Shown: one piece after another, positions 6,722 through 13,956 of the stretch
Layout of the letters: the number at the start of each line of letters is the position of its first letter
Numbering within the stretch: position 1 is the first letter of the stretch
NCBI GenBank assembly: GCA_011051745.1
Contig: DRKO01000225.1
Coordinates: 1 to 17,931 of the forward strand
Length of the DNA: 17,931 nt
Direction: 5' to 3'
Source: Chloroflexota bacterium
GTDB lineage: Bacteria; Chloroflexota; Anaerolineae; Aggregatilineales; UBA3940
Made by a program: the position numbers and the translations under genes
Notes under the pieces: model-generated
What the model saw: only the letters and a program-made list of their open reading frames with translations
Database searches by the model: none
Told to the model about the DNA's origin: nothing

Positions 6722-8589
6722 GGCTCGCCCTGCCACTCCCCGGCCAGCGCGGCCTTGAGTTCGGCGCGACGGGCCTCATACTCCAGACGGTTGATCCGCC
6801 CGGCCTCGAAGGCCTCATCCAGATCGGCGATCTGGCGCAGGATCGCTTCCTGTTCGGCGTCCAGATCGAGGGGAGCCCCTGCCGGAGCCTCCTCGCCGCC
6901 CCGCCGGATGTAGCGGGCAAAGCCCGCCCCCGCAATGAGCAGCACCGCCAGCCCGGCCCCCACCGCGATCAGGATGGGGATCAGGTTGCCGCCCGCCAGC
7001 CCTGCCGCCTGCACGCGGAAGCTCAGCGTCTCCCCGGCGGGGAGGTCCTGGGCCAGATACTTGTTATAGGCGGTTCCCTCGATCACCTCGGCCCCCGCCG
7101 GAGTCAGGAGATCGGAGCGGACCTTCGCATCCTCCGAGACCAGCACGGTGACCTGATCCGTCCGGTAGAGGAGAGGAAGCGTGACCTCTTCCGAGCGGGA
7201 CTCGTAGGGCAGGAAGTAGCTCAGGATGATGGTGTGCGAGCGGTCGCCGGGCAGAACCTTCTCGGTGTCGTAGATCAGGTTATCCACAGCGATGAAACGC
7301 CCGCCCAGTTGCCCCTCCTCAAAGGTGACGCTGTAGGCGTCGGGGGGCAACTCAATCGCCACGCTGCCCCGCCGTGCCCCGCTGACCGGCTCCGGGCTGA
7401 CGAACACGCGGTCGCTGGTGTTGCTGAAGACGTAAAGCTGGACGACCAGCAGCGCGTCCGGGTGCTCGCGGATGATGAAGTGTACGCCGTCAATCGTGAT
7501 CACGGAGGGATCGGTCGTGGTCTCGTAGATCGTCAGGGGCAGCTCAAGAGTCGTGACCTCCGGATCGTTGATCGCACCGTTGGTGAACTCGACACCGTCG
7601 TAGATGACGCTCACCACATAAGCCGAGCGGGGCACGTCCATCGGCACATCTTCAAAGCGGAAAGTGCCGTCCGCCTCGACGGTGGCCGAGCGGGCGAGGA
7701 ACTCAACGATGCTGTTCTCCTCGACGGTCAGGCCGCGCAACTGCACCTCCAGATCGGGCGGGACCTCCGCATCGGGGCTGCCGTTGACGACCTGCCCCTG
7801 CACGACGCCCACGACGCCTTCCCCTTCGGCGGACGGGGCCTCCTCGGCGGGGGCTTCTTCCGCTCCGGCCTCTTCGGGGGCGGCCTGCGGGCTTTCCTCC
7901 TCCGGCGCGGCGGCGACCTCCTCCAGCGAGGCGTCATAGGCGAAGGTCTGCATATAGAGCGCGACCGCCTGTTGCTCCTCCTCGCTCAGAGCGACATCAT
8001 CCCCGGCGATGTATTCCTCGATGATCTGCTGGGGGCTGAGGACGGCGAGGACGGTCGGATCATCCAGCCCGATCAACTCGCCGTGTTCGCCGTACCGGTC
8101 GGCGAAGTGCTCGGCATAGAGCGCCTCGCCCTCGGCCAGCGCCCCGGGGGGCGTGCTGAGCGAATAGAGATAATAGGCCACGTCCCAGCGCTCGGCGTCG
8201 CTCAGCGAATCGCGCCAGGGCGGCATCAGATTTTGCATGTTGCCGCTGGTGATGATGCGATACCAGTCCTGAGGGCTGCGCGAGAGGGCCAGCGCCGGAT
8301 CGGTGAAGTTGGGCAGAGAGCCGCCCTGTTCGGCGATCTGATCGGCCAGTTCCCCATCGCCTGCTCCGGTCGGGCCGTGACAGGCGACGCAGTTCTGCTG
8401 AAATATCTCCGCCCCGTTCGACGCGCTGGGTCGGGCGGCGGGAAGCTCCGCGATGGGCGCTTCGCCGGGTAGAGGGCCGGTCTCCACCGGCCCCGCCGGG
8501 ATCGGTTCGCTGGCAAGCGAACAGCCCGCCAGCAGGAGGAACGGCAATGCAAGGAGGAGCGAAATTCGGAAACGAACCTGTTCAGTCAT
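6718..8589 (-). CDS. Lipoprotein c-type cytochrome with a haem-less second domain and a C-terminal CcmI-like helical tail
   Basis: This protein of 623 residues is a large mosaic. A type II signal peptide ends at lipobox LAGC (C23). Residues 55-147 form a class I cytochrome c domain with the haem motif CVACH (67-71) and probable axial methionine M122 (LMPPW). Residues 150-216 look like a second cytochrome c fold (GEALYAEHFADRY, then LSPQQIIEEYIAGD and LSEEEQQAVALYMQTF) without any CxxCH. A Glu/Ala/Pro linker (224-257) leads to a beta-rich carboxypeptidase-regulatory-like domain (about 258-350) and another beta region (to about 530). A membrane helix (about 535-558) and a cytoplasmic helical tail (576-615) follow. 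The haem domain needs the surrounding ccm products for its own maturation. The stop overlaps the ccmA start. Electron donor and acceptor are unknown. Confidence 0.88.
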   Translation of the reverse strand: MTEQVRFRISLLLALPFLLLAGCSLASEPIPAGPVETGPLPGEAPIAELPAARPSASNGAEIFQQNCVACHGPTGAGDGELADQIAEQGGSLPNFTDPALALSRSPQDWYRIITSGNMQNLMPPWRDSLSDAERWDVAYYLYSLSTPPGALAEGEALYAEHFADRYGEHGELIGLDDPTVLAVLSPQQIIEEYIAGDDVALSEEEQQAVALYMQTFAYDASLEEVAAAPEEESPQAAPEEAGAEEAPAEEAPSAEGEGVVGVVQGQVVNGSPDAEVPPDLEVQLRGLTVEENSIVEFLARSATVEADGTFRFEDVPMDVPRSAYVVSVIYDGVEFTNGAINDPEVTTLELPLTIYETTTDPSVITIDGVHFIIREHPDALLVVQLYVFSNTSDRVFVSPEPVSGARRGSVAIELPPDAYSVTFEEGQLGGRFIAVDNLIYDTEKVLPGDRSHTIILSYFLPYESRSEEVTLPLLYRTDQVTVLVSEDAKVRSDLLTPAGAEVIEGTAYNKYLAQDLPAGETLSFRVQAAGLAGGNLIPILIAVGAGLAVLLIAGAGFARYIRRGGEEAPAGAPLDLDAEQEAILRQIADLDEAFEAGRINRLEYEARRAELKAALAGEWQGEP

Positions 8590-8602
8590 GTATGCAATCT
8601 TT

Positions 8603-9085
8603 TCACCTCAGCCGCGCACCACACGCCCCGCAGAAGCGGTCGGACTCGGAGACCGGCTCCCCGCACTGGGGGCAGACCTCCCCTTCCGCCGCCGGGCCGG
8701 AGACGACCTCCTCCGGCGCGGTTCCCTGCCGCAGAGCGGCTACCGCCGCCTCGATGGGGTCGCTTTCCGGCGTCTCATCGAGAGCGGGCAGGCTGTCAAG
8801 CTGCTGGAGCACCTCGACGGCCTCCGCAAAGAGGCGGTGGCGCTGGGCCTGATAGTCTTCCTCTGATACTTTGTTGGTCTGGTAATCGAAATCCAGGTCG
8901 CGGATCGCCCGGTAAAGACGGTTGCGCTCGGCCAGCAGATCGGCCCGCCTGCGCAGGAGGGAAGCCGTGCGGCGGCCTCCCTGCCCGCCGCCCCCCTCCC
9001 CGCGACGCGCGGCGAAGAAGGGCTGCGCAATATACGCCCCCACGATGATCACGGCGACCAGTGCTAACAATCCGGTTGGAATCAT
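8603..9085 (-). CDS. CcmI-like membrane-anchored zinc-ribbon protein
   Basis: The 160-residue protein has one N-terminal membrane helix (5-24), a Gly/Arg-rich turn (28-40) and a helical region (44-97). The pattern LLAERNRLYRAIRDLDFDYQTNKVSEEDYQ in the helical region is like the cytoplasmic N-terminal loop of CcmI/CycH. A C-terminal zinc ribbon has four cysteines, C138/C141 (CPQC) and C152/C155 (CGAC). True CcmI carries TPR repeats that bind apocytochrome; these are absent here, so calling it CcmI-like rests on the helical module and gene context. The zinc ribbon is predicted to be cytoplasmic. It is followed after 13 nt by the cytochrome gene, which carries a related helical tail. The ATG at 9085 has only a weak adjacent ribosome binding site; AAAAGGA lies farther upstream in a hairpin loop. 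Confidence 0.75.
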   Translation of the reverse strand: MIPTGLLALVAVIIVGAYIAQPFFAARRGEGGGGQGGRRTASLLRRRADLLAERNRLYRAIRDLDFDYQTNKVSEEDYQAQRHRLFAEAVEVLQQLDSLPALDETPESDPIEAAVAALRQGTAPEEVVSGPAAEGEVCPQCGEPVSESDRFCGACGARLR

Positions 9086-9259
9086 GCCCCTGTCTGAGTC
9101 CTTTTCTCAGGCGGATGCCGACGGCGAACGAACCGGCGGCAGACACCCTCCGGCGCGAGCGCAGAGCGTCTGCCGGAGATCAACCAGCCGGAGCCGAACG
9201 CATCCGACCCGTAACTTTCGCGTATCGCTGATGACAGACCCGCGCTCCGGCCTCCGCAT

Positions 9260-10180
9260 CTAGGCGGAAGCGAGGAGCTCTTCGAGCGCCTCACGGGTGG
9301 GCAGCGAGGGCTGGGCCCCCATGATGGTCGTCGCCAGTGCGCCCGCCGCGTTGCCCCAGCGGATCGCCTCGGCGAGCGGCTTTCCCTCGGCCAGCGCCAC
9401 CCCCAGCCCGCCCATGAAGGCATCTCCGGCGGCGGTAGTGTCCACCGGCGTCACCTCAAAGGTCGGGAAGAGCTGCGACCCTCCTTCCTGCAACAGCAAC
9501 GCGCCCCGGCTGCCGAGCGTCAGGATCACGGTCCCCACGCCCTGATCGGCCAGCGAGCGGGCCGCAACCTCTGCCTCCTCCGTGCTGCCGACCGGAAGGC
9601 CGGTCAGCACCTCGGTTTCGCTCTCGTTAGGGACCAGCACGTCCACCAGCGAGAGGAGGGAGGCGGGCAACGGCCTTGCCGGAGCGGGGTTCAGGATGAC
9701 GGTCACCTCATGCGCCCGCGCGACCTCCGCCGCGCGGATGACGGTCTCCAGCGGGTTCTCTAGCTGGAGGAGCAGCACATCCGCCCCCGCGATGACCTCC
9801 TGAGCGGCGTCCACGTCGGCGGGGGAAAGGCGCATGTTGGCCCCCGAAGCAACCAGAATGCTGTTCTGGCCCTGCTCATCCACCATGATCAGGGCCACGC
9901 CGGTCGGCACGCCCGGCGTCGTCTTCACGTGGGTTCTGTCCACCCCGTCGGCGTCCAGCGTATCCAGCAGTTCCGCGCCGAAGGCGTCGTCGCCGACCCG
10001 CCCGACCATCGAAACCCGGCCACCCAGCCGCGCCGCCGCGACGGCCTGATTGGCCCCCTTCCCGCCGGGAACCGTCCTGAACTCGCCGCCGATGATGGTT
10101 TCGCCGGGGCGGGGGATGCGCGGCCCCCGGCCCACAAGGTCCATGTTCAGGCTGCCGACAACGGCCACTCGAACTCCCAT
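9260..10180 (-). CDS. rbsK: Ribokinase (PfkB family sugar kinase)
   Basis: The 306-residue protein matches the size and motif order of ribokinase, which phosphorylates D-ribose to ribose-5-phosphate in the cytoplasm. It has the N-terminal GSLNMDLV (9-16), the PfkB signature 1 with the ribokinase form PGGKGANQA (38-46), NPAPA and the PNESE segment of the central domain, and the C-terminal signature DTTAAGDAF (247-255) with catalytic base D253. GAGGGT lies about 9 nt before the ATG. It starts 5 nt after the acetyltransferase stop, so the two form a unit. No ribose transporter is present nearby, and it sits inside the cytochrome maturation cluster, which is unexpected. A related PfkB sugar kinase with another substrate cannot be excluded. 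Confidence 0.9.
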   Translation of the reverse strand: MGVRVAVVGSLNMDLVGRGPRIPRPGETIIGGEFRTVPGGKGANQAVAAARLGGRVSMVGRVGDDAFGAELLDTLDADGVDRTHVKTTPGVPTGVALIMVDEQGQNSILVASGANMRLSPADVDAAQEVIAGADVLLLQLENPLETVIRAAEVARAHEVTVILNPAPARPLPASLLSLVDVLVPNESETEVLTGLPVGSTEEAEVAARSLADQGVGTVILTLGSRGALLLQEGGSQLFPTFEVTPVDTTAAGDAFMGGLGVALAEGKPLAEAIRWGNAAGALATTIMGAQPSLPTREALEELLASA

Positions 10181-10185
10181 GTCGT

Positions 10186-10734
10186 TTACCCTCGCAGTTC
10201 GTAATGGTGAGAGGCAGGATCAAAGCCCCCTCTGGGGATGAAGTACGTCACCAGTTCCGTATCGTAATACCGGTTGGTCGTTTCGCCAAACCGCATCCCG
10301 ATCTTGAGCATCACGCGGCGGGAGGCGAAGTTATCGGGATGAGAGAGGGCGACGACCCACCCCAGATGATGCTCCTCGAATCCGTAGCGCAGGCTGGCAT
10401 GTGTCGCCTCGGTCGCGTAGCCGTTTCCCCAGTATTCCGGGCCGAAGGCGTAGAGCAGCTCAACCACATCTGTATGCGGGATAAACTGCAACCCGCACTG
10501 GCCGATGAAGTCTCCCCCCTCGCGCAGCCAGACCGCCCAGACGCCGAAACCGTGCTCCTCCCAGTGGTTGATAAAGCTTTCCAGAACGGCGGCGGTCTCC
10601 TCTCTGGAGCGTGGCACACCTCCGGGCAGGAATCGCATCACGGCAGGGTCGCTGTACACCCGTCGGTACAGGTTATCCAGATCATCGGGGCTGAAAGGCC
10701 GCAGCCGAAGCCGGGCAGTTTCGATCTCAGGCAT
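10186..10734 (-). CDS. GNAT family N-acetyltransferase (RimJ/RimL type)
   Basis: The 182-residue protein begins with the RimJ/RimL-type pattern IETARLRLRPFSPDDLDNLY (4-23). The acetyl-CoA binding region is recognisable around 95-120 (FGPEYWGNGYATEATHASLRYGFEE), where the family has a Q/RxxGxG/A-like loop; here the loop reads YWGNGYA. HPDNFASRRVMLKIGMR (132-148) matches the conserved stretch in which a residue after N contacts CoA and the K-x-G-F/M segment closes the fold. The family acetylates protein N-termini or small amines; the substrate cannot be read from sequence. AGGAG is 9 nt before the ATG. It is followed after 5 nt by ribokinase. Confidence 0.9.
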   Translation of the reverse strand: MPEIETARLRLRPFSPDDLDNLYRRVYSDPAVMRFLPGGVPRSREETAAVLESFINHWEEHGFGVWAVWLREGGDFIGQCGLQFIPHTDVVELLYAFGPEYWGNGYATEATHASLRYGFEEHHLGWVVALSHPDNFASRRVMLKIGMRFGETTNRYYDTELVTYFIPRGGFDPASHHYELRG

Positions 10735-10756
10735 GGTTCACGCTCCTGGGGCTCGC

Positions 10757-10812
10757 CGGGTCGGTTGAGGCCGGGGAACCGACGAAGAAGGTAAACGGAG
10801 AAGACCGACCCG
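10757..10812 (-). promoter_or_regulatory. Leader with two mutually exclusive hairpins before the acetyltransferase gene
   Basis: A 9-bp perfect inverted repeat pairs 10757-10765 (CGGGTCGGT) with 10804-10812 (ACCGACCCG). A second perfect 6-bp pairing joins 10761-10766 (TCGGTT) with 10777-10782 (AACCGA) and uses some of the same bases. The structures end about 8 bases before the acetyltransferase ribosome binding site. This could be an attenuator-like leader or chance in GC-rich DNA. Confidence 0.35.
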
Positions 10813-10891
10813 TTCAGGACTCACAGTTCGCCCGGCACATGCAGGATGCCAGCCAGATTTTACCCCACTCTCCAGAATTATCCCGATAAAC

Positions 10892-11455
10892 TCAACGGGT
10901 CCCCAGCGCCTTTTCGATCTCCAGACTTAGCTCCTCATAGGTCAGAGGACGCTGGGCGAAGAAGGTGATGTTGCCCTCCGCATCCACGATGAACGTCTCC
11001 GGCACGCCCCGGATGCGGTAGGCGTCGGAGATGCGCGTGCCCAGATCGGGACCGTTGGGATAGGTGATATCGAAGCGCTCGATGTAAGCGAGGGCCTTCT
11101 CCTCGCTGTCCACATAATTCACGCCCAGGAACATCACCCCCTGATCGCGGTAAGCCCGCCAGGCCGCCTCAAGGTCGGGGGCCTCCTCGGCGCAGGGGCC
11201 ACACCAGCTCGCCCAGAAGTTGATCACGACCACCTGCCCCCGCAACTCGGAGAGGGTATACGAGCCGCCCCCGTAGAGGGTGAGCGTGAAATCGGGGGCG
11301 CGGCCCTCCTGCGGCTGGGCTTTGAAGGCCTGCACCAAGCCGAGGGCCAGAAAGATGATGATCACGACCACCACACCCCATACGAGGACCCGCCCCCAGC
11401 GCAGGGATCGCTTTGTCACTTCGTCGGTCTGAGTAGCAGCTGCCTTGTGAGTCAT
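10892..11455 (-). CDS. ccmG: Thiol:disulfide oxidoreductase CcmG (DsbE/TlpA-like)
   Basis: This 187-residue protein is a membrane-anchored thioredoxin. A polar N-terminus (1-20) precedes one membrane helix (22-44), then a TlpA/ResA-type domain with APDFTLTLYGG (53-63), the active site WCGPC (84-88), and a cis-proline in GVPETF (P152). In System I, CcmG keeps the apocytochrome CxxCH thiols reduced together with CcmH. The length matches the family. The ATG at 11455 forms an ATGA overlap with the ccmH stop, which supports the assignment to the same complex. The next gene follows after 157 nt. Confidence 0.93.
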   Translation of the reverse strand: MTHKAAATQTDEVTKRSLRWGRVLVWGVVVVIIIFLALGLVQAFKAQPQEGRAPDFTLTLYGGGSYTLSELRGQVVVINFWASWCGPCAEEAPDLEAAWRAYRDQGVMFLGVNYVDSEEKALAYIERFDITYPNGPDLGTRISDAYRIRGVPETFIVDAEGNITFFAQRPLTYEELSLEIEKALGTR

Positions 11456-11964
11456 GTGAACTCCTTCAGATCGCGCTCGATTCGGGCGACGTACTCCGGG
11501 TCGAGATCGTCGAACTCAAGCGTTATCTCCGCTTCCGGCGGGGCAGCCAGCGCGGCAGGGGCCATGCGACGGAGCGCCAGCACCAGCACCACCACGCCGA
11601 TCAGCACCCCGACCGGCGGCAGCACCCAGAGGAAGAAATCCACCCCCGTCGTTTCGGGCGTGGAGAGGACACGCCGCCCGTAGCGTTCCACAAAGTACGT
11701 TTTGATCTCGTCTTCCGAACGGCCTTCGGCCAGCATGGTTCGGATTTCCTCGCGCCAGTCGGCGCAGGCCTGCGTCTCGCACACGTCAAGGGGGACGTTC
11801 TCACAGACCGGGCAGTACAACTGCTCGGCGATGGCGTTCACCTCGTCGTCCGTCACCGTCTCGTCGGGCGGCGGCGTCTCGTCCTGAGCGAACGCCACAG
11901 AGGGAAAGGCAAAAAGGAAAGCCAGCAACAGCAAGAACGGGATCAATTGACCGGTTTTTCTCAT
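11452..11964 (-). CDS. ccmH: Cytochrome c maturation protein CcmH with an extra cysteine pair
   Basis: With the start at 11964 the protein has 170 residues: a signal peptide (1-26, ending VAFA), the CcmH helical domain (about 38-100), a membrane helix (about 110-131) and a short cytoplasmic tail. The redox motif is YCPVC (C51, C54), equivalent to the LRCxxCQ motif of proteobacterial CcmH. It is followed by CEN..., ADWREEIRTMLAEGRSEDEI (68-87) and a YGRRVLSTP segment typical of the family. A second pair, C62 and C67, is unusual. CcmH reduces the apocytochrome thiols during ligation. AGGTG lies 7 nt before this ATG; an ATG at 12012 would overlap the protease stop (ATGA) and add 16 polar residues in front of the signal peptide. 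Confidence 0.92.
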   Translation of the reverse strand: MRKTGQLIPFLLLLAFLFAFPSVAFAQDETPPPDETVTDDEVNAIAEQLYCPVCENVPLDVCETQACADWREEIRTMLAEGRSEDEIKTYFVERYGRRVLSTPETTGVDFFLWVLPPVGVLIGVVVLVLALRRMAPAALAAPPEAEITLEFDDLDPEYVARIERDLKEFT

Positions 11965-12008
11965 CATCAAACACCTGATTTCATGGGAGTGAACACAAAC
12001 CCCGCGTT

Positions 12009-13085
12009 TCATTCCGTCACCACAGGCCCGGCTTCTCTTTCAGCGACGGGCAGAGATGGCGGCTCGGCCAGCGCCTCGTAGAAACCGGCGCGGCCATGCG
12101 TCACCTGCACCCAGAGGACGATCAGCACGCTGCCGATCACCAGCGCGGCAAGCCCCAGCATTCCGGCCTCCGGCCCGAAGGCTCCGCCGGTCATCGCGGG
12201 CGGGCCAAGCTGCCGGATCGAGATAAACGTGACCGCCGAGAAATCGCCGCCGCTGACGGGGAAGCCAAACACATTGCCCTGAAAGAAGTTCCAGCCGATA
12301 TGCACTCCGATCGGGATCGCCAGTTCGCCGGTCAGGACGTAGCCCATCGCCAGAAAAATACCGGCCAGGAAGATGTTAAAGGTGCTGACCGGGCTGGCGT
12401 TCGGGTTGCCGACGTGGAGCAGGCCGAATATCGCCGAGGAAAGCAACATGGCGGCCACCACCGCCCCCTTCGGACCGAGCGGGCGGAAGTTCAGGCCCTC
12501 GGCCAGATTCTTCAGGTGATATCCCCGGCTGAAAAGCTCCTCGTAAATCCCGACGGACACAAACTGAACCAGAGGGAAGAAGATCGCGAGGGCGAAAGGC
12601 GGCCCGCCCGCCGGCGCAACGAACACATCGGAGACCGCCAGCCAGCCGGCGCTGAACTCCACCAGGAAGATGAGCGCCATCAGGGCCGCCCCCAGCGCCA
12701 GACCAAAGCCCAGGTCCCGCCACCAGGCAGGGCTGAGATGGAACCCGAAATCGGCAAAGGGGCGGCGATCCAGCAGACGACCGGCCAGCCAGACGCTTGC
12801 GACCATCGCCACCAGCGAGATCAGCGTAAATGCCGCACTGACAAGAGGCCAGTTTGTGAGCAGCGAGGTGACCAGCTCGGCAGTGCGTTCAGCCGGTATC
12901 CGGTTGCCGCCCTGCGCCAGCGTCACCCCGGCCATCACAAGCCCCAGCGATCCGCCGAGGGGGATAAGAAACGTTCCGAAAAGAAGCCCCTGCCCGATCA
13001 GCCGCCACAGGGTGCGCAGGCGACGCTGATCGCGGTTCCAGAAAAGTGAGAGTACGGTCTGTACGAAAGTCTCTACGATGCTCAT
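12009..13085 (-). CDS. CPBP (CAAX/Rce1-like) family intramembrane metalloprotease
   Basis: The 358-residue protein has about eight membrane helices. The CPBP (ABI) motifs are all visible: YEELFSRG with the catalytic EExxxR (E182, E183, R187), a second histidine in FGLLHVGNP (H224), and HxxxN in GVHIGWN (H262, N266). Eukaryotic Rce1, which removes the -aaX tripeptide from prenylated proteins, belongs to this family; bacterial members serve in peptide processing and bacteriocin immunity, often with unknown substrate. The ATG at 13085 forms an ATGA overlap with the methyltransferase stop. GGGGAGG lies immediately before it, closer than usual, so coupling rather than free initiation is likely. 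It sits between methyltransferase and ccmH in the ccm cluster. Confidence 0.9.
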   Translation of the reverse strand: MSIVETFVQTVLSLFWNRDQRRLRTLWRLIGQGLLFGTFLIPLGGSLGLVMAGVTLAQGGNRIPAERTAELVTSLLTNWPLVSAAFTLISLVAMVASVWLAGRLLDRRPFADFGFHLSPAWWRDLGFGLALGAALMALIFLVEFSAGWLAVSDVFVAPAGGPPFALAIFFPLVQFVSVGIYEELFSRGYHLKNLAEGLNFRPLGPKGAVVAAMLLSSAIFGLLHVGNPNASPVSTFNIFLAGIFLAMGYVLTGELAIPIGVHIGWNFFQGNVFGFPVSGGDFSAVTFISIRQLGPPAMTGGAFGPEAGMLGLAALVIGSVLIVLWVQVTHGRAGFYEALAEPPSLPVAEREAGPVVTE

Positions 13086-13858
13086 CCTCCCCTGAGCAGG
13101 AAGCGGAAGAACTTCCCCAGAGTGCGCGGGCGCGGCCAGAAAGCGGGAACCGCCTTCCGGTAAGCGGCGTATCCTTCCCCGAACCGCTCGATTAGCTCCG
13201 GCTCCTCCACCAGACGCAGCCAGAGCGTGAGGCCGATCGGCACAAACAGGCCGAAAATGATCGAGAACCGCGTGCCGCGCCACAGCCCAAGCGCCATGCC
13301 AGCACGCACAACTCCGGCATACACCGGATGGCGGATCACGGAGTAGATGGACGATTCGACTACCCGGCCCTCCTCTGGAAAGTAGACGTACAGCATCGCC
13401 AGATTATCAAACCCGAACGCAAACAGCGCCCGCAACCAGAGCACAAGGCCCGACACCAGCAGATAGAGGGCGACGAGGCCCGCAATCAGCGCCGCTCCGC
13501 CGGAGAGAATGCGCTGGCCGGGCACGTAGGCGTTGTGGATGATGGCGGCGAAGATCATCGGCAGGCCGATGAGCGCATGCCGCCCGAACGCATTCCGGTA
13601 GGCGAGATCGCCCCACTTGCTCCGGTATTCCTCCCGCCGCCAGAAGAACTGCGCCGTCCACAGGAACCCGGCAAGCACCATCGCCACCTGCCCCACACCC
13701 GCCCACGCAGGCCACAGCCGATCCACGATCAGCAGCAGCCCCGTTGCCAGGCCGAAAGAGACAAGGGCCAGCAGCCCGATCAGCGGGCCGCGCCCTTCGC
13801 GCAGGTCTGGCACATGCGCAGCCAGAGCATCCATACCTTTCAGCTTCCGCCAGCCCAT
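13082..13858 (-). CDS. Isoprenylcysteine carboxyl methyltransferase / PEMT-like membrane methyltransferase
   Basis: This 258-residue protein has about six hydrophobic segments. The C-terminal half carries the family signature: YSVIRHPVYAG (172-182, with the R-H-P-x-Y motif for S-adenosylmethionine binding) and, after a hydrophobic pair, EEPELIERFGEGYAAYRKAVPAFWPR (218-243), the EE..L...FG..Y..Y motif. The family includes ICMT, phospholipid methyltransferases and thiol methyltransferases, so the methyl acceptor (carboxyl, amine or thiol) cannot be named. AAGGAG lies 6 nt before the ATG at 13858, which is why this start is chosen over longer readings that run into ccmF. It follows ccmF by 98 nt and overlaps the CPBP protease start by 4 nt. 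Confidence 0.82.
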   Translation of the reverse strand: MGWRKLKGMDALAAHVPDLREGRGPLIGLLALVSFGLATGLLLIVDRLWPAWAGVGQVAMVLAGFLWTAQFFWRREEYRSKWGDLAYRNAFGRHALIGLPMIFAAIIHNAYVPGQRILSGGAALIAGLVALYLLVSGLVLWLRALFAFGFDNLAMLYVYFPEEGRVVESSIYSVIRHPVYAGVVRAGMALGLWRGTRFSIIFGLFVPIGLTLWLRLVEEPELIERFGEGYAAYRKAVPAFWPRPRTLGKFFRFLLRGG

Positions 13859-13956
13859 ACCCGGCTCCTTATGAATGGGCCGGATCGCCCTGAGCAGCCC
13901 TGATGGCCGATTCGGGGTCAGGAGGGCCTGCCTTCCGAAAATGTGCCGTGCCTCCG

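Noticed and set aside
5711..6913. 400-codon plus-strand open frame opposite ccmB, ccmA and the cytochrome gene
   Set aside because: It crosses three well-supported minus-strand genes and has low-complexity composition and no ribosome binding site.
7234..8472. 412-codon plus-strand open frame opposite the cytochrome gene
   Set aside because: It is antisense to the CxxCH-containing frame and its apparent richness in Gly/Leu/Asp comes from codon bias of the real gene.
9137..9175. Inverted repeat CGGCAGAC/GTCTGCCG after the ribokinase gene as a terminator
   Set aside because: It has a 23-base loop and no U-tract on either strand.
12096..13049. 317-codon plus-strand open frame opposite the CPBP protease gene
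   Set aside because: Charged low-complexity translation with no recognisable domain; the opposite strand carries complete protease motifs.
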